This document shows, in pieces, positions 8,476 to 17,309 of a DNA stretch of 64,000 bases. A model generated the notes under the pieces. It did no database searches, was not told the DNA's origin, and saw nothing but the letters and a program-made list of their open reading frames with translations. Made by a program: the position numbers and the translations under genes. Position 1 is the first letter of the stretch; the number at the start of each line of letters is the position of its first letter. The stretch comes from Desulfosporosinus lacus DSM 15449 (GTDB lineage: Bacteria; Bacillota; Desulfitobacteriia; Desulfitobacteriales; Desulfitobacteriaceae): assembly GCF_900129935.1 (NCBI RefSeq), contig NZ_FQXJ01000008.1:124001-188000 (forward strand), read 5' to 3'.

Positions 8476-9648
8476 ATGAACTGCGATTTTGACCGAATTA
8501 TTGATCGTCGCCAGACATGCTCAGTGAAATGGGATTTCAATCAGAAAATTTTTGGGTGTGAGGATATTCTGCCATTGTGGGTAGCAGACATGGACTTTCA
8601 AGCTCCAGAAGCTGTTATTGAAGCGTTGGTTAATCGTGCGAAGCATGGGATATTTGGTTATTCTGATGGAATGGACGGTTATTATGAATCCCTGAGTACA
8701 TGGATGCATGAGCACCATGGTTGGGAGATCCAACGAGACTGGGTCTCCTTTAGCCCGGGAATAGTTTTTGCTTTATATCAATTGGTACGAAGTCTAACCA
8801 AACCAGGGGATAAAATTCTCCTTCAATCCCCAGTATATCCGCCCTTCTTTAAGGCAGTAAAAAACAATGGCCGAGAGCTTGTAAACAGCCAATTAAGATT
8901 TATTCAAGGTCGTTATACCATGGATTTTGAGGACTTAGAAAAGAAGTTTTCCAGCGGAGTTAAGATGATGATTTTATGCAACCCTCATAATCCAGTGGGG
9001 CGCGTTTGGGAGAGAGAGGAACTAGATCGCTTAGGTCAGCTTTGCCTTGCTCATGATGTCCTTGTTATCTCTGATGAAATACATGGGGATCTTATCTACC
9101 AGGGACATCGCCATATCCCCTTTGCTGCTCTTTCACCAGAATTGGCTCTCAAATCGATTGTTTGTACAGCACCTAGCAAGACATTTAACCTGGCAGGTTT
9201 ACAAACTTCAAATTTGATTATTCCAAATCCCGAATATAGACAAGCATTTCAAGAGACACGAGACTTGACAGGGATTCATAATCCCAATGTTTTTGGAATA
9301 ACAGCTTTGGAAGCGGCTTACAGGCATGGCGGGGATTGGTTGAATCAGCTTATGGTTTATTTGCAAGGAAATGTAGAATTCATTATGTCGTCCCTTGACA
9401 CTGTCCCACAGATTCAGACAGTTAGACCTGAGGGCACCTACCTGATGTGGTTAGATTTTAGGGAATTAGGAATGGAACCTAAAGAATTGCAAAAGTTTTT
9501 GGTGCACAAGGCTGGGGTGGGGCTAAATCCCGGCTTTCAGTTTGGTCCTGGTGGAGACGGTTTTGCACGGCTTAATATCGGCTGCTCCCGTTCCATACTT
9601 GAAGAAGGTTTTGAACGTATCAGAGTCGCAATTGATGGATTGGGCTAA
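8476..9648 (+). CDS. MalY/PatB-family PLP-dependent C-S lyase
   Basis: A 390-residue fold-type I aminotransferase-like enzyme. The N-terminal FDRIIDRRQTCSVKWD and LPLWVADMDF are hallmarks of the MalY/PatB (cystathionine beta-lyase) branch. NPHNPVGRVW and SDEIHGDL bind the cofactor, and Lys235 in APSKTFNLAGLQ is the Schiff-base lysine. Known members cleave cystathionine or other cysteine S-conjugates to pyruvate, ammonia and a thiol. It lies 24 bp after the [2Fe-2S] gene, behind AAAGGAG, so is probably cotranscribed with the hydroxylase, and is closed by the hairpin at 9690. Confidence 0.88.
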   Translation: MNCDFDRIIDRRQTCSVKWDFNQKIFGCEDILPLWVADMDFQAPEAVIEALVNRAKHGIFGYSDGMDGYYESLSTWMHEHHGWEIQRDWVSFSPGIVFALYQLVRSLTKPGDKILLQSPVYPPFFKAVKNNGRELVNSQLRFIQGRYTMDFEDLEKKFSSGVKMMILCNPHNPVGRVWEREELDRLGQLCLAHDVLVISDEIHGDLIYQGHRHIPFAALSPELALKSIVCTAPSKTFNLAGLQTSNLIIPNPEYRQAFQETRDLTGIHNPNVFGITALEAAYRHGGDWLNQLMVYLQGNVEFIMSSLDTVPQIQTVRPEGTYLMWLDFRELGMEPKELQKFLVHKAGVGLNPGFQFGPGGDGFARLNIGCSRSILEEGFERIRVAIDGLG

Positions 9649-9689
9649 AAGATGCTGAACTAACGCATCAGCGAATTTAATAGTGACCC

Positions 9690-9736
9690 AAAAGAGCTTT
9701 AGAGAACTTATTTTAGGAGTTTTCTAAAGCTCTTTT
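9690..9736 (+). terminator. hairpin terminator after the C-S lyase gene
   Basis: Nineteen-base arms (9690-9708 and 9718-9736) pair with one mismatch; the core is AAAAGAGCTTTAGA against TCTAAAGCTCTTTT. The descending arm ends in TTTT, then GAATTAAATT. This separates the hydroxylase/lyase unit from the ABC importer genes. Confidence 0.75.
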
Positions 9737-9903
9737 GAATTAAATTCGTTTAGCTTTTTTAAGATTAGGAGTTGTTATTACTGGTTTTTACAATGTGATT
9801 ATTGATTAGAGTCTCTAATTGTTATTTGGTAAATTTACGAATTGTTCACCGATGAATATACTTCCCAATAAACTAATAAAAACAGAGATGTGTTAAGGGG
9901 GGA

Positions 9904-10677
9904 ATGCCGTTGAAACCAGTCGTCGAAGTTCATAACGTAGGAATGAAATATCAATCCCTCAATGGAGAAATAACAGCCTTGGATAATATCAATTTTTCAG
10001 TGAACGATGGAGAGTTCGTTAGTATTGTCGGCCCAAGCGGTTGTGGGAAATCCACCTTATTATCGATTATTTCGGGACTTATTTTTTCAACCTCTGGTAC
10101 GGTTTTCCTTTCTGGGGAAAAGGTCATGGGGACGTCTCCGAAAATAGGGTATATGTTACAAAAGGATCATCTTTTTAACTGGAGAACCATTTACCAAAAT
10201 GTCATGCTCGGACTCGAAATAAGAAAAAATGTTACACCTTCAACGAAGGAGCATGCCATAAAACTCCTAAGAACATACGGTCTTTACGAATTTAAGGATA
10301 AATATCCTAACCAGCTTTCGGGAGGAATGAGACAAAGAGTGGCTCTTATAAGAACGCTTGTGACTGATCCTCAAATTCTGTTATTAGATGAAGCTTTCTC
10401 TGCATTGGACTATCAAACCAGGCTGGTGGTCAATGATGATATCTATGACATTATCAAAAAGGAGAATAAAACTGCACTGCTGGTCACCCATGACATTTCC
10501 GAGAGTATCAGCATGGCGGACCGAGTAGTCCTATTATCGAAGCGACCTGGAACAGTGAAAAATATCTATGAAATCAATCTGAACTGTGATAACAGGACCC
10601 CCTTATCGTCTCGAGAAACACCAGAGTTTAGGCATTATTTTCAAGAGATATGGAAGGGGCTTGATGTCCATGTTTAA
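9904..10677 (+). CDS. ABC importer ATP-binding protein, SsuB/TauB type
   Basis: A 257-residue ATPase with Walker A GPSGCGKST (around residue 43), Q-loop YMLQKDHLFNW, signature LSGGMRQR, Walker B LLLDEAFSALD and switch histidine VTHD. The DHLFNW Q-loop region is typical of nitrate/sulfonate/taurine and hydroxymethylpyrimidine-type importers. The ribosome site AAGGGGGG ends two bases before ATG 9904; TTG 9910, two codons on, has better spacing and may be the true start. It overlaps the permease gene by 14 bp. The substrate cannot be assigned from the ATPase. Confidence 0.88.
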   Translation: MPLKPVVEVHNVGMKYQSLNGEITALDNINFSVNDGEFVSIVGPSGCGKSTLLSIISGLIFSTSGTVFLSGEKVMGTSPKIGYMLQKDHLFNWRTIYQNVMLGLEIRKNVTPSTKEHAIKLLRTYGLYEFKDKYPNQLSGGMRQRVALIRTLVTDPQILLLDEAFSALDYQTRLVVNDDIYDIIKKENKTALLVTHDISESISMADRVVLLSKRPGTVKNIYEINLNCDNRTPLSSRETPEFRHYFQEIWKGLDVHV

Positions 10678-11512
10678 TATGAAGAAAGACAGTGTTTCCT
10701 ATAGGGCTCAGCTCTCTGGCATTTCTCCCGAACATAAAGACTATCTCCATCGAGTTAGGATGGAAAAAATATTTGTTCGTGTTATACAGTTATTAATTTT
10801 TTGTACTGCCTTGTTGCTTTGGGAAATATGTGCTAATGCCAAAATTGTAGATCCGTTTATCACAAGTCAGCCATCAAGGGTTTTAAAAACTGTGATTAGG
10901 TTATATGTAGATGGTGTGCTTTTTCAGCACATTGGAATAACCTGTCTGGAAGCTATTGTTGGTTTTGTCTTAGGGACAGTGTTAGGTACGTTAATTGCCA
11001 TTATGTTATGGTGGTCTGAATTTTTGTGTAAAGTCTTAGAACCTTATTTAGTAGTTCTGAACAGTTTGCCTAAAATCGCACTAGGTCCTGTCTTCATTGT
11101 TTGGATTGGTGCAGGCCCTGCGGCGATTATTGTTATGACCTTGGCAATTTCTCTTATTGTCACAGTTTTAGAAGTATTGAATGGATTCTTAACCATTGAT
11201 CAAGAAAAGATTAAGCTTGTTCAGACCTTCGGCGGCACAAAATTCCAAGTTCTTACAAAGGTTCTGCTTCCCGCCTCATACCCAACCTTTATAAATGCTC
11301 TCAAGATTAATGTCGGATTATCCTGGGTGGGAGTTATTGTTGGAGAGTTCTTAGTATCTAAAGCCGGATTAGGGTATCTCATAGTTTACGGAGGTCAAGT
11401 TTTCAAATTAGATCTAGTGATGACTAGTGTCATCATCTTAGGTGTGGCAGCTACAGTAATGTATCAGGGGGTGGTATACCTTGAAAAAATGCTTGTAAAA
11501 AATAAGACTTGA
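10664..11512 (+). CDS. ABC importer permease, SsuC/TauC type
   Basis: The start is ATG 10664, inside the end of the ATPase gene and preceded by GGAAGGGG; an open frame upstream to 10586 is overlap with that gene. The 282-residue product has a cytoplasmic N-terminus then about six membrane spans, and the BPD-inner-membrane coupling loop VQTFGGTKFQVLTKVLLPASYPTF, which contacts the ATPase. TSQPSRVLKTV and GEFLVSKAGLGYLI are typical of the nitrate/sulfonate/taurine branch. The ligand is unknown. Confidence 0.9.
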   Translation: MSMFNMKKDSVSYRAQLSGISPEHKDYLHRVRMEKIFVRVIQLLIFCTALLLWEICANAKIVDPFITSQPSRVLKTVIRLYVDGVLFQHIGITCLEAIVGFVLGTVLGTLIAIMLWWSEFLCKVLEPYLVVLNSLPKIALGPVFIVWIGAGPAAIIVMTLAISLIVTVLEVLNGFLTIDQEKIKLVQTFGGTKFQVLTKVLLPASYPTFINALKINVGLSWVGVIVGEFLVSKAGLGYLIVYGGQVFKLDLVMTSVIILGVAATVMYQGVVYLEKMLVKNKT

Positions 11513-11572
11513 GCAAGTGGTTTCTCTATATTTAAGCAAGTATTTCTAATCAAATAAAGGAGGATCCTAGCG

Positions 11573-12577
11573 ATGAAAAAAAGATTTATGTTCGTACTTA
11601 TTGCAGTAATTCTAGGCGTATCACTAGTGCTGTCAGGCTGTAACAATCAAACTCCGCTAACTAAGGTTAAGCTCTCAGAGGTCACCCATTCTGTTTTCTA
11701 TGCTCCTCAGTACGTGGCCATGAGTAAAGGGTTCTTTTTAGAAGAAGGACTTGAAGTCGAACTTTCAAATGGTCAAGGGGCAGATAAGGTTATGACGGCT
11801 GTGTTGTCTGGCCAAGTGGATATTGGTTTTGCAGGTCCTGAGGCAAGTGTCTATGTATATAACGAAGGCAAAGAGGATAATAGTGTCGTATTTGCCCAAC
11901 TTACTAACGGAGACGGTACGTTCCTCATGGGCAGAACACCGGATCCAGACTTTAAATGGAGTGACCTCAAAGGAAAGAATGTAATAGGCGGACGTAAGGG
12001 AGGAATGCCCGCTATTGTCCTCCAGTATGTTTTAAGCAAAAATGGTTTGACTGTAGGAAAAGACGTCTCCATTGATACCACGATGCAATTTGCAGCGATG
12101 CCGGGTGCCTTTATAGGAGGTCAAGGGGATTATGTCATTATTTTTGAGCCTACTGCATCAAGCATGGAGAAAGAAGGTAAAGCTTATATCGTGGCTTCTT
12201 TAGGCAAAGAGAGCGGTGAGGTTCCCTATACAGCATATTTTACCAAAAAAAGTACAATTGAGAAAAATCCAGAGCTTATTCAAAAGTTCACTAATGCAAT
12301 CTATAAAGGCCAGCTTTGGGTAGCAAGTCATACTCCTGAGGAAATCGCTATGGCTATAAAACTTCAATTCCCCGATGAAAACGATCAAATACTCGTGAGC
12401 GCGGTTAAAAATTATAAAGAGCAAAATTCTTGGAAATTGGATCCTGTCCTCTTAGAAAATGACTTTTATCTTTTGCAACAAATTATTAAGGATGCAGGAG
12501 AGCTAAACAAAATTGCACCTTATGAAAAAGTAGTTACAAAACAATTTGGAGAAAACGCGGTAAAGAATATTAAATAG
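11573..12577 (+). CDS. ABC importer substrate-binding lipoprotein, SsuA/THI5-like
   Basis: A 334-residue extracytoplasmic binding protein. The signal peptide MKKRFMFVLIAVILG ends at lipobox LSGC, so Cys23 is the predicted lipidated residue. SVFYAPQYVAMSKGFFLEEGLEVEL and MTAVLSGQVDIGFAGPE are standard for the SsuA/THI5/NMT1 fold. ATG 11573 follows AAAGGAGG. Gene order ATPase-permease-binding protein, with the binding protein 60 bp after the permease gene. Ligands of this fold include sulfonates, nitrate, pyrimidine precursors and riboflavin; no choice can be made here. Confidence 0.88.
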   Translation: MKKRFMFVLIAVILGVSLVLSGCNNQTPLTKVKLSEVTHSVFYAPQYVAMSKGFFLEEGLEVELSNGQGADKVMTAVLSGQVDIGFAGPEASVYVYNEGKEDNSVVFAQLTNGDGTFLMGRTPDPDFKWSDLKGKNVIGGRKGGMPAIVLQYVLSKNGLTVGKDVSIDTTMQFAAMPGAFIGGQGDYVIIFEPTASSMEKEGKAYIVASLGKESGEVPYTAYFTKKSTIEKNPELIQKFTNAIYKGQLWVASHTPEEIAMAIKLQFPDENDQILVSAVKNYKEQNSWKLDPVLLENDFYLLQQIIKDAGELNKIAPYEKVVTKQFGENAVKNIK

Positions 12578-12786
12578 GGATAAAAAACAAGTAATTGAGG
12601 ATTTAGGATTAGGGATTAAGCATTAAGCTTGGTCCCTTTTCCATGCTAGTCAGACTCATGACGCTTCGCATCATCAGGTGAGTAAAAAGAAAGACCAGCC
12701 ATCCCTTGGAAATGTACAAGAATCAATTGACAGAATTTAATGTATCCTTGATAATAGAGAAATCATCCCAAAAGGAGTCAATCAAA

Positions 12787-12849
12787 ATGATGAATCGTTT
12801 AACAGTTATTGTTGCACGAAGGTTAAGGGAGAATAAAGATGAGTGGTAA
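12787..12849 (+). CDS. possible 20-codon leader peptide overlapping the EamA gene
   Basis: ATG 12787 (or 12790) lies nine bases after AAGGAG (12772-12777) and opens MMNRLTVIVARRL, ending at TAA 12847-12849. This overlaps the EamA start (ATG 12839) by 11 bp, in another frame, the arrangement expected for translational coupling or a leader peptide. Its real expression is not shown by the sequence. Confidence 0.4.
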   Translation: MMNRLTVIVARRLRENKDEW

Positions 12850-13753
12850 GCAAAAAGATTCTAGCGGATTAGCTGTATTATTAATTCTGATTTCGACCTT
12901 GGCTTTCAGCGTTTACCCAATCTTAGGAAAAGTAGTCTTTGCGGGAGGTGCGGGTCTCTCTACGGTTTTGTTTTTTAGATTTAGTGTTGCAGCACTTTTT
13001 TTCTGGGCGATTACTATTTGGCTGGAAGGATTCCCTCGGCTGTCCCTCAGGACATGGCTTATTTTATGGGGTATGGGGGGGATTTGCTATTCCATGATGG
13101 CCGGTCTATACATATCTTCAGTACTGTTTATTCCAGCTTCCTTAGCAGCCTTACTTCTTTATGCTTATCCCATTATTGTTACTGTCATTGCGGTTTTGAC
13201 CGAGCAAGAAGAATTCTCTAGCTATAAGCTTGCAGGATTGCTTTTAGCAACCTTTGGTTTAGTTTTAGTCTTAGGGTTAGCATTGCAAGGAATTAATTAT
13301 CTTGGAGTTATTCTTGCGCTGGGAGCTGCCTTAGTTTATGCAATTTATATCGTGATAGGAAATAAAATGTTAAAGACTACGACCCCTTTGATAAGTACTA
13401 CAATAATTTCTACTTCCGCTGCGGTTACTTATGGAATAATCGGCTTACCAATCGGTGGGACGACTTGGAATCTTTCCTGGGGCACCTGGATGGGGATCTG
13501 TGGAATTATTATCTCGACCATTATTGGTATGCTAACTTTTTTTGAAGGGATAAAACGTATTGGTGCAACATCAGCCTCAATAATCAGTACAAGTGAACCT
13601 GTAATGACGGTAATTCTAGCTGTAATTATATTTAATGAATACCTTACACCTTTGCAAGCAGTCGGGGGGATTTTCGTTGTCGTGGGAGGAATTTTAGCGG
13701 TTTTATCTCCTGCGCCGAAATTGATTAAACAGGTAGATTCTTCAGTACACTAA
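12839..13753 (+). CDS. EamA/DMT-family transporter
   Basis: A 304-residue membrane protein with ten predicted spans in two homologous five-helix halves, each an EamA domain (about residues 10-145 and 155-290). The first half ends LLLATFGLVLVLGLAL and the second TSEPVMTVILAVIIFNEYLTPLQAVGGIFVVVGG, the standard repeat signature. The family exports or imports amino acids, nucleotide-related and other small metabolites; substrate unknown. ATG 12839 follows AAGGGAG. It stands between the first ABC importer and the penicillin-binding protein, not obviously part of either. Confidence 0.9.
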   Translation: MSGKQKDSSGLAVLLILISTLAFSVYPILGKVVFAGGAGLSTVLFFRFSVAALFFWAITIWLEGFPRLSLRTWLILWGMGGICYSMMAGLYISSVLFIPASLAALLLYAYPIIVTVIAVLTEQEEFSSYKLAGLLLATFGLVLVLGLALQGINYLGVILALGAALVYAIYIVIGNKMLKTTTPLISTTIISTSAAVTYGIIGLPIGGTTWNLSWGTWMGICGIIISTIIGMLTFFEGIKRIGATSASIISTSEPVMTVILAVIIFNEYLTPLQAVGGIFVVVGGILAVLSPAPKLIKQVDSSVH

Positions 13754-13857
13754 AGAATCCTTTCTGGTACTAAAGATTGAAAGAAGGTCCTTGGGGGACC
13801 AAATAAATACGAATTTGTACTTGAAGCTTTTCATTCTCATCAATATTGAGGGGAGTG

Positions 13858-13897
13858 AAAGGCTCTTGTTTTTAAATGTTATGCAACGGGCCTTTTA
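13858..13897 (+). terminator. probable terminator after the EamA gene
   Basis: AAAGGCTCTTG (13858-13868) can pair imperfectly with CAACGGGCCTTTT (13884-13896), and the descending arm runs into TTTTATT. The 223-bp gap up to the penicillin-binding protein contains no convincing gene. Confidence 0.45.
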
Positions 13898-13977
13898 TTC
13901 TGTTTATGCTTTTCATTGTGGTACAATAATAATATGTTTTTCCTTAGCTAAGGCCGTATTGAAAGAAGGTATCCTAT

Positions 13978-16074
13978 TTGGAAAAAACAAGTACACTAGA
14001 GCTCGAAAAATCGAAAGTGGGTGTGCTTTTATCTAAAATTAACCACTTTCTGAAAAACTTCAAACCATGGAAAAATCCAAAGTTTTGGAGCAGATTAGGC
14101 ATTATCCTATTATTGTTTACTACTGTTATCAGCGGGGGAATTACCATTTATATTTCCTCATTAGATATTAGCAAATTACAGACTCCTCTAGCTCAACCCT
14201 CTTATCTTTACGACCAAAAAGGCAACCGGATTTCCCAACTTTCATCCTCACGGATCGAACCTGTTACTGGGCAGCAAATTCCTCTTATTATGAAAAACGC
14301 GATTATTGCGGTTGAAGACCGTCGCTACTATGAGCATAAAGGAGTCGATCTTCGTTCTATCTCACGTGCTCTTTATAGAGATGTGATAACAGGTGACTTT
14401 TCTGAAGGGGGAAGCACCATCACCCAGCAATTAGCTAAAAATCTTTTTTTAGCTTCGGATAAAACCTTGGCCAGGAAACTAAAGGAAGCTGCTTATGCCC
14501 TAAAAATCGAGGCTGTACTTGATAAAGAGGAAATTCTAGAGGCCTATCTTAATCAGATATACTTTGGTGAAGGGCGTTGGGGCCTTCAAAATGCTACCCA
14601 ACTATATTTCGCAAAAGATGCTGATGAGCTGACTCTGGAAGAATCTGCTTTGCTCGCTGGGCTGCTTAAAGCCCCTACTATTTATTCCCCGCTAAATAAC
14701 AAGCAAAAGTCTTTGGAAAGAAGAAATCTGGTTCTTTCATTGATGAAGGAACAAAATTATATCACATTAGCAGAATACGAGAAGGCAATAGTTCAACCTA
14801 TTGTCTTAAAAAAGGGATCATTAAGCGACCTTTCCGGACAATATGCTCCCTATGTAGATTATGTCATTGAAGAAGCAATTAATCGCATTGGTTTTACAGA
14901 AGAACAAATCTTAAACGGAGGCCTGCAAATATATACTCAAATGGATCCAGCGGTTCAAGAGGCGGCCGAAAATGTCTATGAAGAAAGCCATTATTTTCCT
15001 GAAGGAAAAGACGACCAAATTGTCCAAAGCGGAGTGGTTATCTTAGATCATAAGACTGGAGGCATCAGAGGATTAGTAGGATACAGAGGTGAAAGAGTAT
15101 ACCGAGGGTTAAACCATTCGACCCAACTTGAGCGCCAACCGGGTTCTGCCTTGAAGCCTTTATCGGTTTATGCTCCAGCCTTGGAAAAGGGCTATACTCC
15201 TAATACCATGGTTAGCGACCACCCCTTAAATATTAATGGGTACTCGCCCAAAGATTATGACAACCAGAATCGCGGTTACATCACAATGCAAGAAGCTGTT
15301 CGTAATTCTTGGAATATCCCCGCAGTTTGGTTACTTAATGAAATAGGGATAGAAAGCGGTGTTGATTTCGCTAAACGTTGTGAAATTCCTCTAGAAAAAG
15401 AGGATCACACCCTCAGCTTAGCCTTGGGGGGCCTTTCTAAAGGGGTTACACCCCTTCAAATGGCGCAAGCCTATGGAGTATTCGCCAATCTTGGGAATAT
15501 GCATAAAGCTCATGCCATTAGTAAGATTACCACGAAAGAAGGTACAGTTTTATTCCAAGTCCAACCAGAGGTGGTTCAAGTGACTACTCCTAGCGTAGCC
15601 TACATGATGACTCTCATGTTACAAGAGGTTGTCAAGAATGGAACAGGAGAAAATGCTTATCTTGATCGACCAACAGCGGGTAAAACTGGTTCTGTCGAAC
15701 TTCCCCACACTCAAGAATTTTCAGGAATCAGCAAAGGAGTTAAAGATGTTTGGTTTGTTGGTTACACTCCTGAACTCACGGCTGCAGTATGGATGGGTTA
15801 TGATAACACTGATCGTAATCACTACCTAACTACTTCAGGCGGCTCTGAGCCTGCCGTAGTTTTCCACGAGATCCTGTCTCGAGCCTTAATAGCCACACCG
15901 GTCGTCCCCTTTGAAATCCCAGAGGAATACATTGAACAGAATGAACTTTCCAACAAAGTATACAAGTGGTTTCAAGAAAATTTTCCACCCTTAGAAAGTG
16001 ACAAAGATCAGTTTGGGAATGGAGCTAAAAGTAAAGGAAAAGACAAAGATAAAGATAAAGATAAGAACAGATGA
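13978..16074 (+). CDS. class A penicillin-binding protein (PBP1A-like)
   Basis: A 698-residue bifunctional peptidoglycan synthase. A cytoplasmic N-terminus and one span (GIILLLFTTVISGGITIYI, about residues 41-60) precede the GT51 transglycosylase with catalytic Glu113 in VEDRRYYEHKGVD and the GGSTITQQLAKN motif. The transpeptidase has Ser390 in QPGSALKP (SxxK), Ser444-Trp-Asn446 (SxN) and Lys569-Thr-Gly571 (KTG). All catalytic residues are present. TTG 13978 follows AGAAGG by eight bases. The C-terminus is a charged tail of repeated Lys-Asp from a hexanucleotide repeat near 16038-16062. Confidence 0.95.
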   Translation: MEKTSTLELEKSKVGVLLSKINHFLKNFKPWKNPKFWSRLGIILLLFTTVISGGITIYISSLDISKLQTPLAQPSYLYDQKGNRISQLSSSRIEPVTGQQIPLIMKNAIIAVEDRRYYEHKGVDLRSISRALYRDVITGDFSEGGSTITQQLAKNLFLASDKTLARKLKEAAYALKIEAVLDKEEILEAYLNQIYFGEGRWGLQNATQLYFAKDADELTLEESALLAGLLKAPTIYSPLNNKQKSLERRNLVLSLMKEQNYITLAEYEKAIVQPIVLKKGSLSDLSGQYAPYVDYVIEEAINRIGFTEEQILNGGLQIYTQMDPAVQEAAENVYEESHYFPEGKDDQIVQSGVVILDHKTGGIRGLVGYRGERVYRGLNHSTQLERQPGSALKPLSVYAPALEKGYTPNTMVSDHPLNINGYSPKDYDNQNRGYITMQEAVRNSWNIPAVWLLNEIGIESGVDFAKRCEIPLEKEDHTLSLALGGLSKGVTPLQMAQAYGVFANLGNMHKAHAISKITTKEGTVLFQVQPEVVQVTTPSVAYMMTLMLQEVVKNGTGENAYLDRPTAGKTGSVELPHTQEFSGISKGVKDVWFVGYTPELTAAVWMGYDNTDRNHYLTTSGGSEPAVVFHEILSRALIATPVVPFEIPEEYIEQNELSNKVYKWFQENFPPLESDKDQFGNGAKSKGKDKDKDKDKNR

Positions 16075-16175
16075 ACATTTTCAGAAAAAGGTATAACAAA
16101 TCCTATGTCGAATAATTAAAATTGTGTCAAAAATAAGTAGTTTTAGGGTATTGAAGATAGGAGTGGCGAATTCAA

Positions 16176-17156
16176 ATGAGAAAACGATATTCTAGGTTTG
16201 GGATGGTTTTGATTGTTCTTAGTTTAGCAATCTTTGTTTTTGGTTGCAGTGCACAAAAAGCGGAGAATCAACCAAAGAAAAGTGTGAGTAAAATAGTCAA
16301 GATCGGGGTTTTGCCGATTGAAGATAACCTGCCGTTCTATGTTGCTGAAAAGGATGGAATCTACCCTAAAGAAGGGGTTCAAGTAGAACTAGTCAGTTTT
16401 GCGAGTGCTATGGAACGAGATGCGGCAATGCAAGCAGGGCAAATCGATGGACAAGTTGCAGATTTGTTAGCTGTAGCTTTATTAAAGAAAATTGGCACAG
16501 ATGTAAAAATTGCTGCTATCGGCCTGGGGGCAACTCCAAAGGAGGGCCGTTTTGCAATTTTATCCTCACCTAACTCGGGTATTAAAGATTTGGCAGGCTT
16601 AAACGGAGCGACACTGGGGATATCCCAGAACTCAATCATCGATTACGTCAGTGATCAAATGCTTCTCGATAAAGGAGTTAAGCTCGATGACGTAAAGAAG
16701 ATGTCGATTCCTAAGATGCCAGTGCGTTTAGATATGTTGCTTTCGGACCAGATCAATACAGCTTGTCTTCCTGATCCCTTGGCTTCCCTTGCGCAAGCAA
16801 AAGGAGCTCATGTGCTTGTGGATGATACATACAAGAATATTTCCCAAACTGTTTTCTTATTCCGCACTAAGAGTATTCAAGAGAACCCAGAGGGAATTAA
16901 AGCTGTCGTTCGAGCTTATGGCTCAGCTGGACAAGCACTGACGAATAATCCTGATCAATATCGAGATCTTTTCTTGGAAAAAGCACAAATTCCTCAAGAT
17001 TTAAAGGATAGCTATAAAACGCCAACCTTCTCAAAGCTCCAGCTTCCAACAGAGGAAGAAGTCGAGAGTGTTATGAAATGGATGGTTGAAAAAGACCTCA
17101 TTCCCCAAGCGTATGACTATCAAGAGCTAGTGGATCCCAGTCTACTGCCGAACTAG
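16176..17156 (+). CDS. ABC importer substrate-binding lipoprotein (second system)
   Basis: A 326-residue binding protein with a signal peptide ending FGCS, the lipobox cysteine being residue 24. VKIGVLPIEDNLPFYVAEKDGIYPKEGVQVEL and AAMQAGQIDGQVADLLA are the usual first lobe features of the nitrate/sulfonate/taurine (SsuA/TauA/THI5) fold; the second lobe runs through KNISQTVFLFRTKS. ATG 16176 follows GATAGGAG. It heads the order binding protein-ATPase-permease, unlike the first importer, where it is last, so the two are separate systems. Ligand unknown. Confidence 0.87.
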   Translation: MRKRYSRFGMVLIVLSLAIFVFGCSAQKAENQPKKSVSKIVKIGVLPIEDNLPFYVAEKDGIYPKEGVQVELVSFASAMERDAAMQAGQIDGQVADLLAVALLKKIGTDVKIAAIGLGATPKEGRFAILSSPNSGIKDLAGLNGATLGISQNSIIDYVSDQMLLDKGVKLDDVKKMSIPKMPVRLDMLLSDQINTACLPDPLASLAQAKGAHVLVDDTYKNISQTVFLFRTKSIQENPEGIKAVVRAYGSAGQALTNNPDQYRDLFLEKAQIPQDLKDSYKTPTFSKLQLPTEEEVESVMKWMVEKDLIPQAYDYQELVDPSLLPN

Positions 17157-17212
17157 CAGAAACGAACTTCCCCATTTGAAAGTCGGCATCATAGACCGTG
17201 GGATTTGTCCAG

Positions 17213-17284
17213 ATATGTGAAGCTTCACGTTTTGAACTACGAACTTCGCACTTCGAATCCGGCCTCCGGCTTCTGCCCTCTGAC
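17213..17284 (+). repeat. imperfect short-period CTTCG/CTTCTG-type sequence
   Basis: The gap between binding protein and ATPase genes has an unusual run of similar pentamer-to-heptamer words: ACGAACTTCGCACTTCGAAT, then GGCCTCCGGCTTCTGCCC. It is more GC-rich than neighbouring gaps and not coding in any convincing way. I recall similar degenerate words between genes of related organisms but cannot verify this here. Confidence 0.3.
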
Positions 17285-17309
17285 CACTGTATAAAGGAGC
17301 GAACAACCT

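Noticed and set aside
13791-14036. 81-codon forward frame before the penicillin-binding protein
   Set aside because: No Shine-Dalgarno sequence, spans a probable terminator and runs over the start of the real gene; composition is not protein-like.
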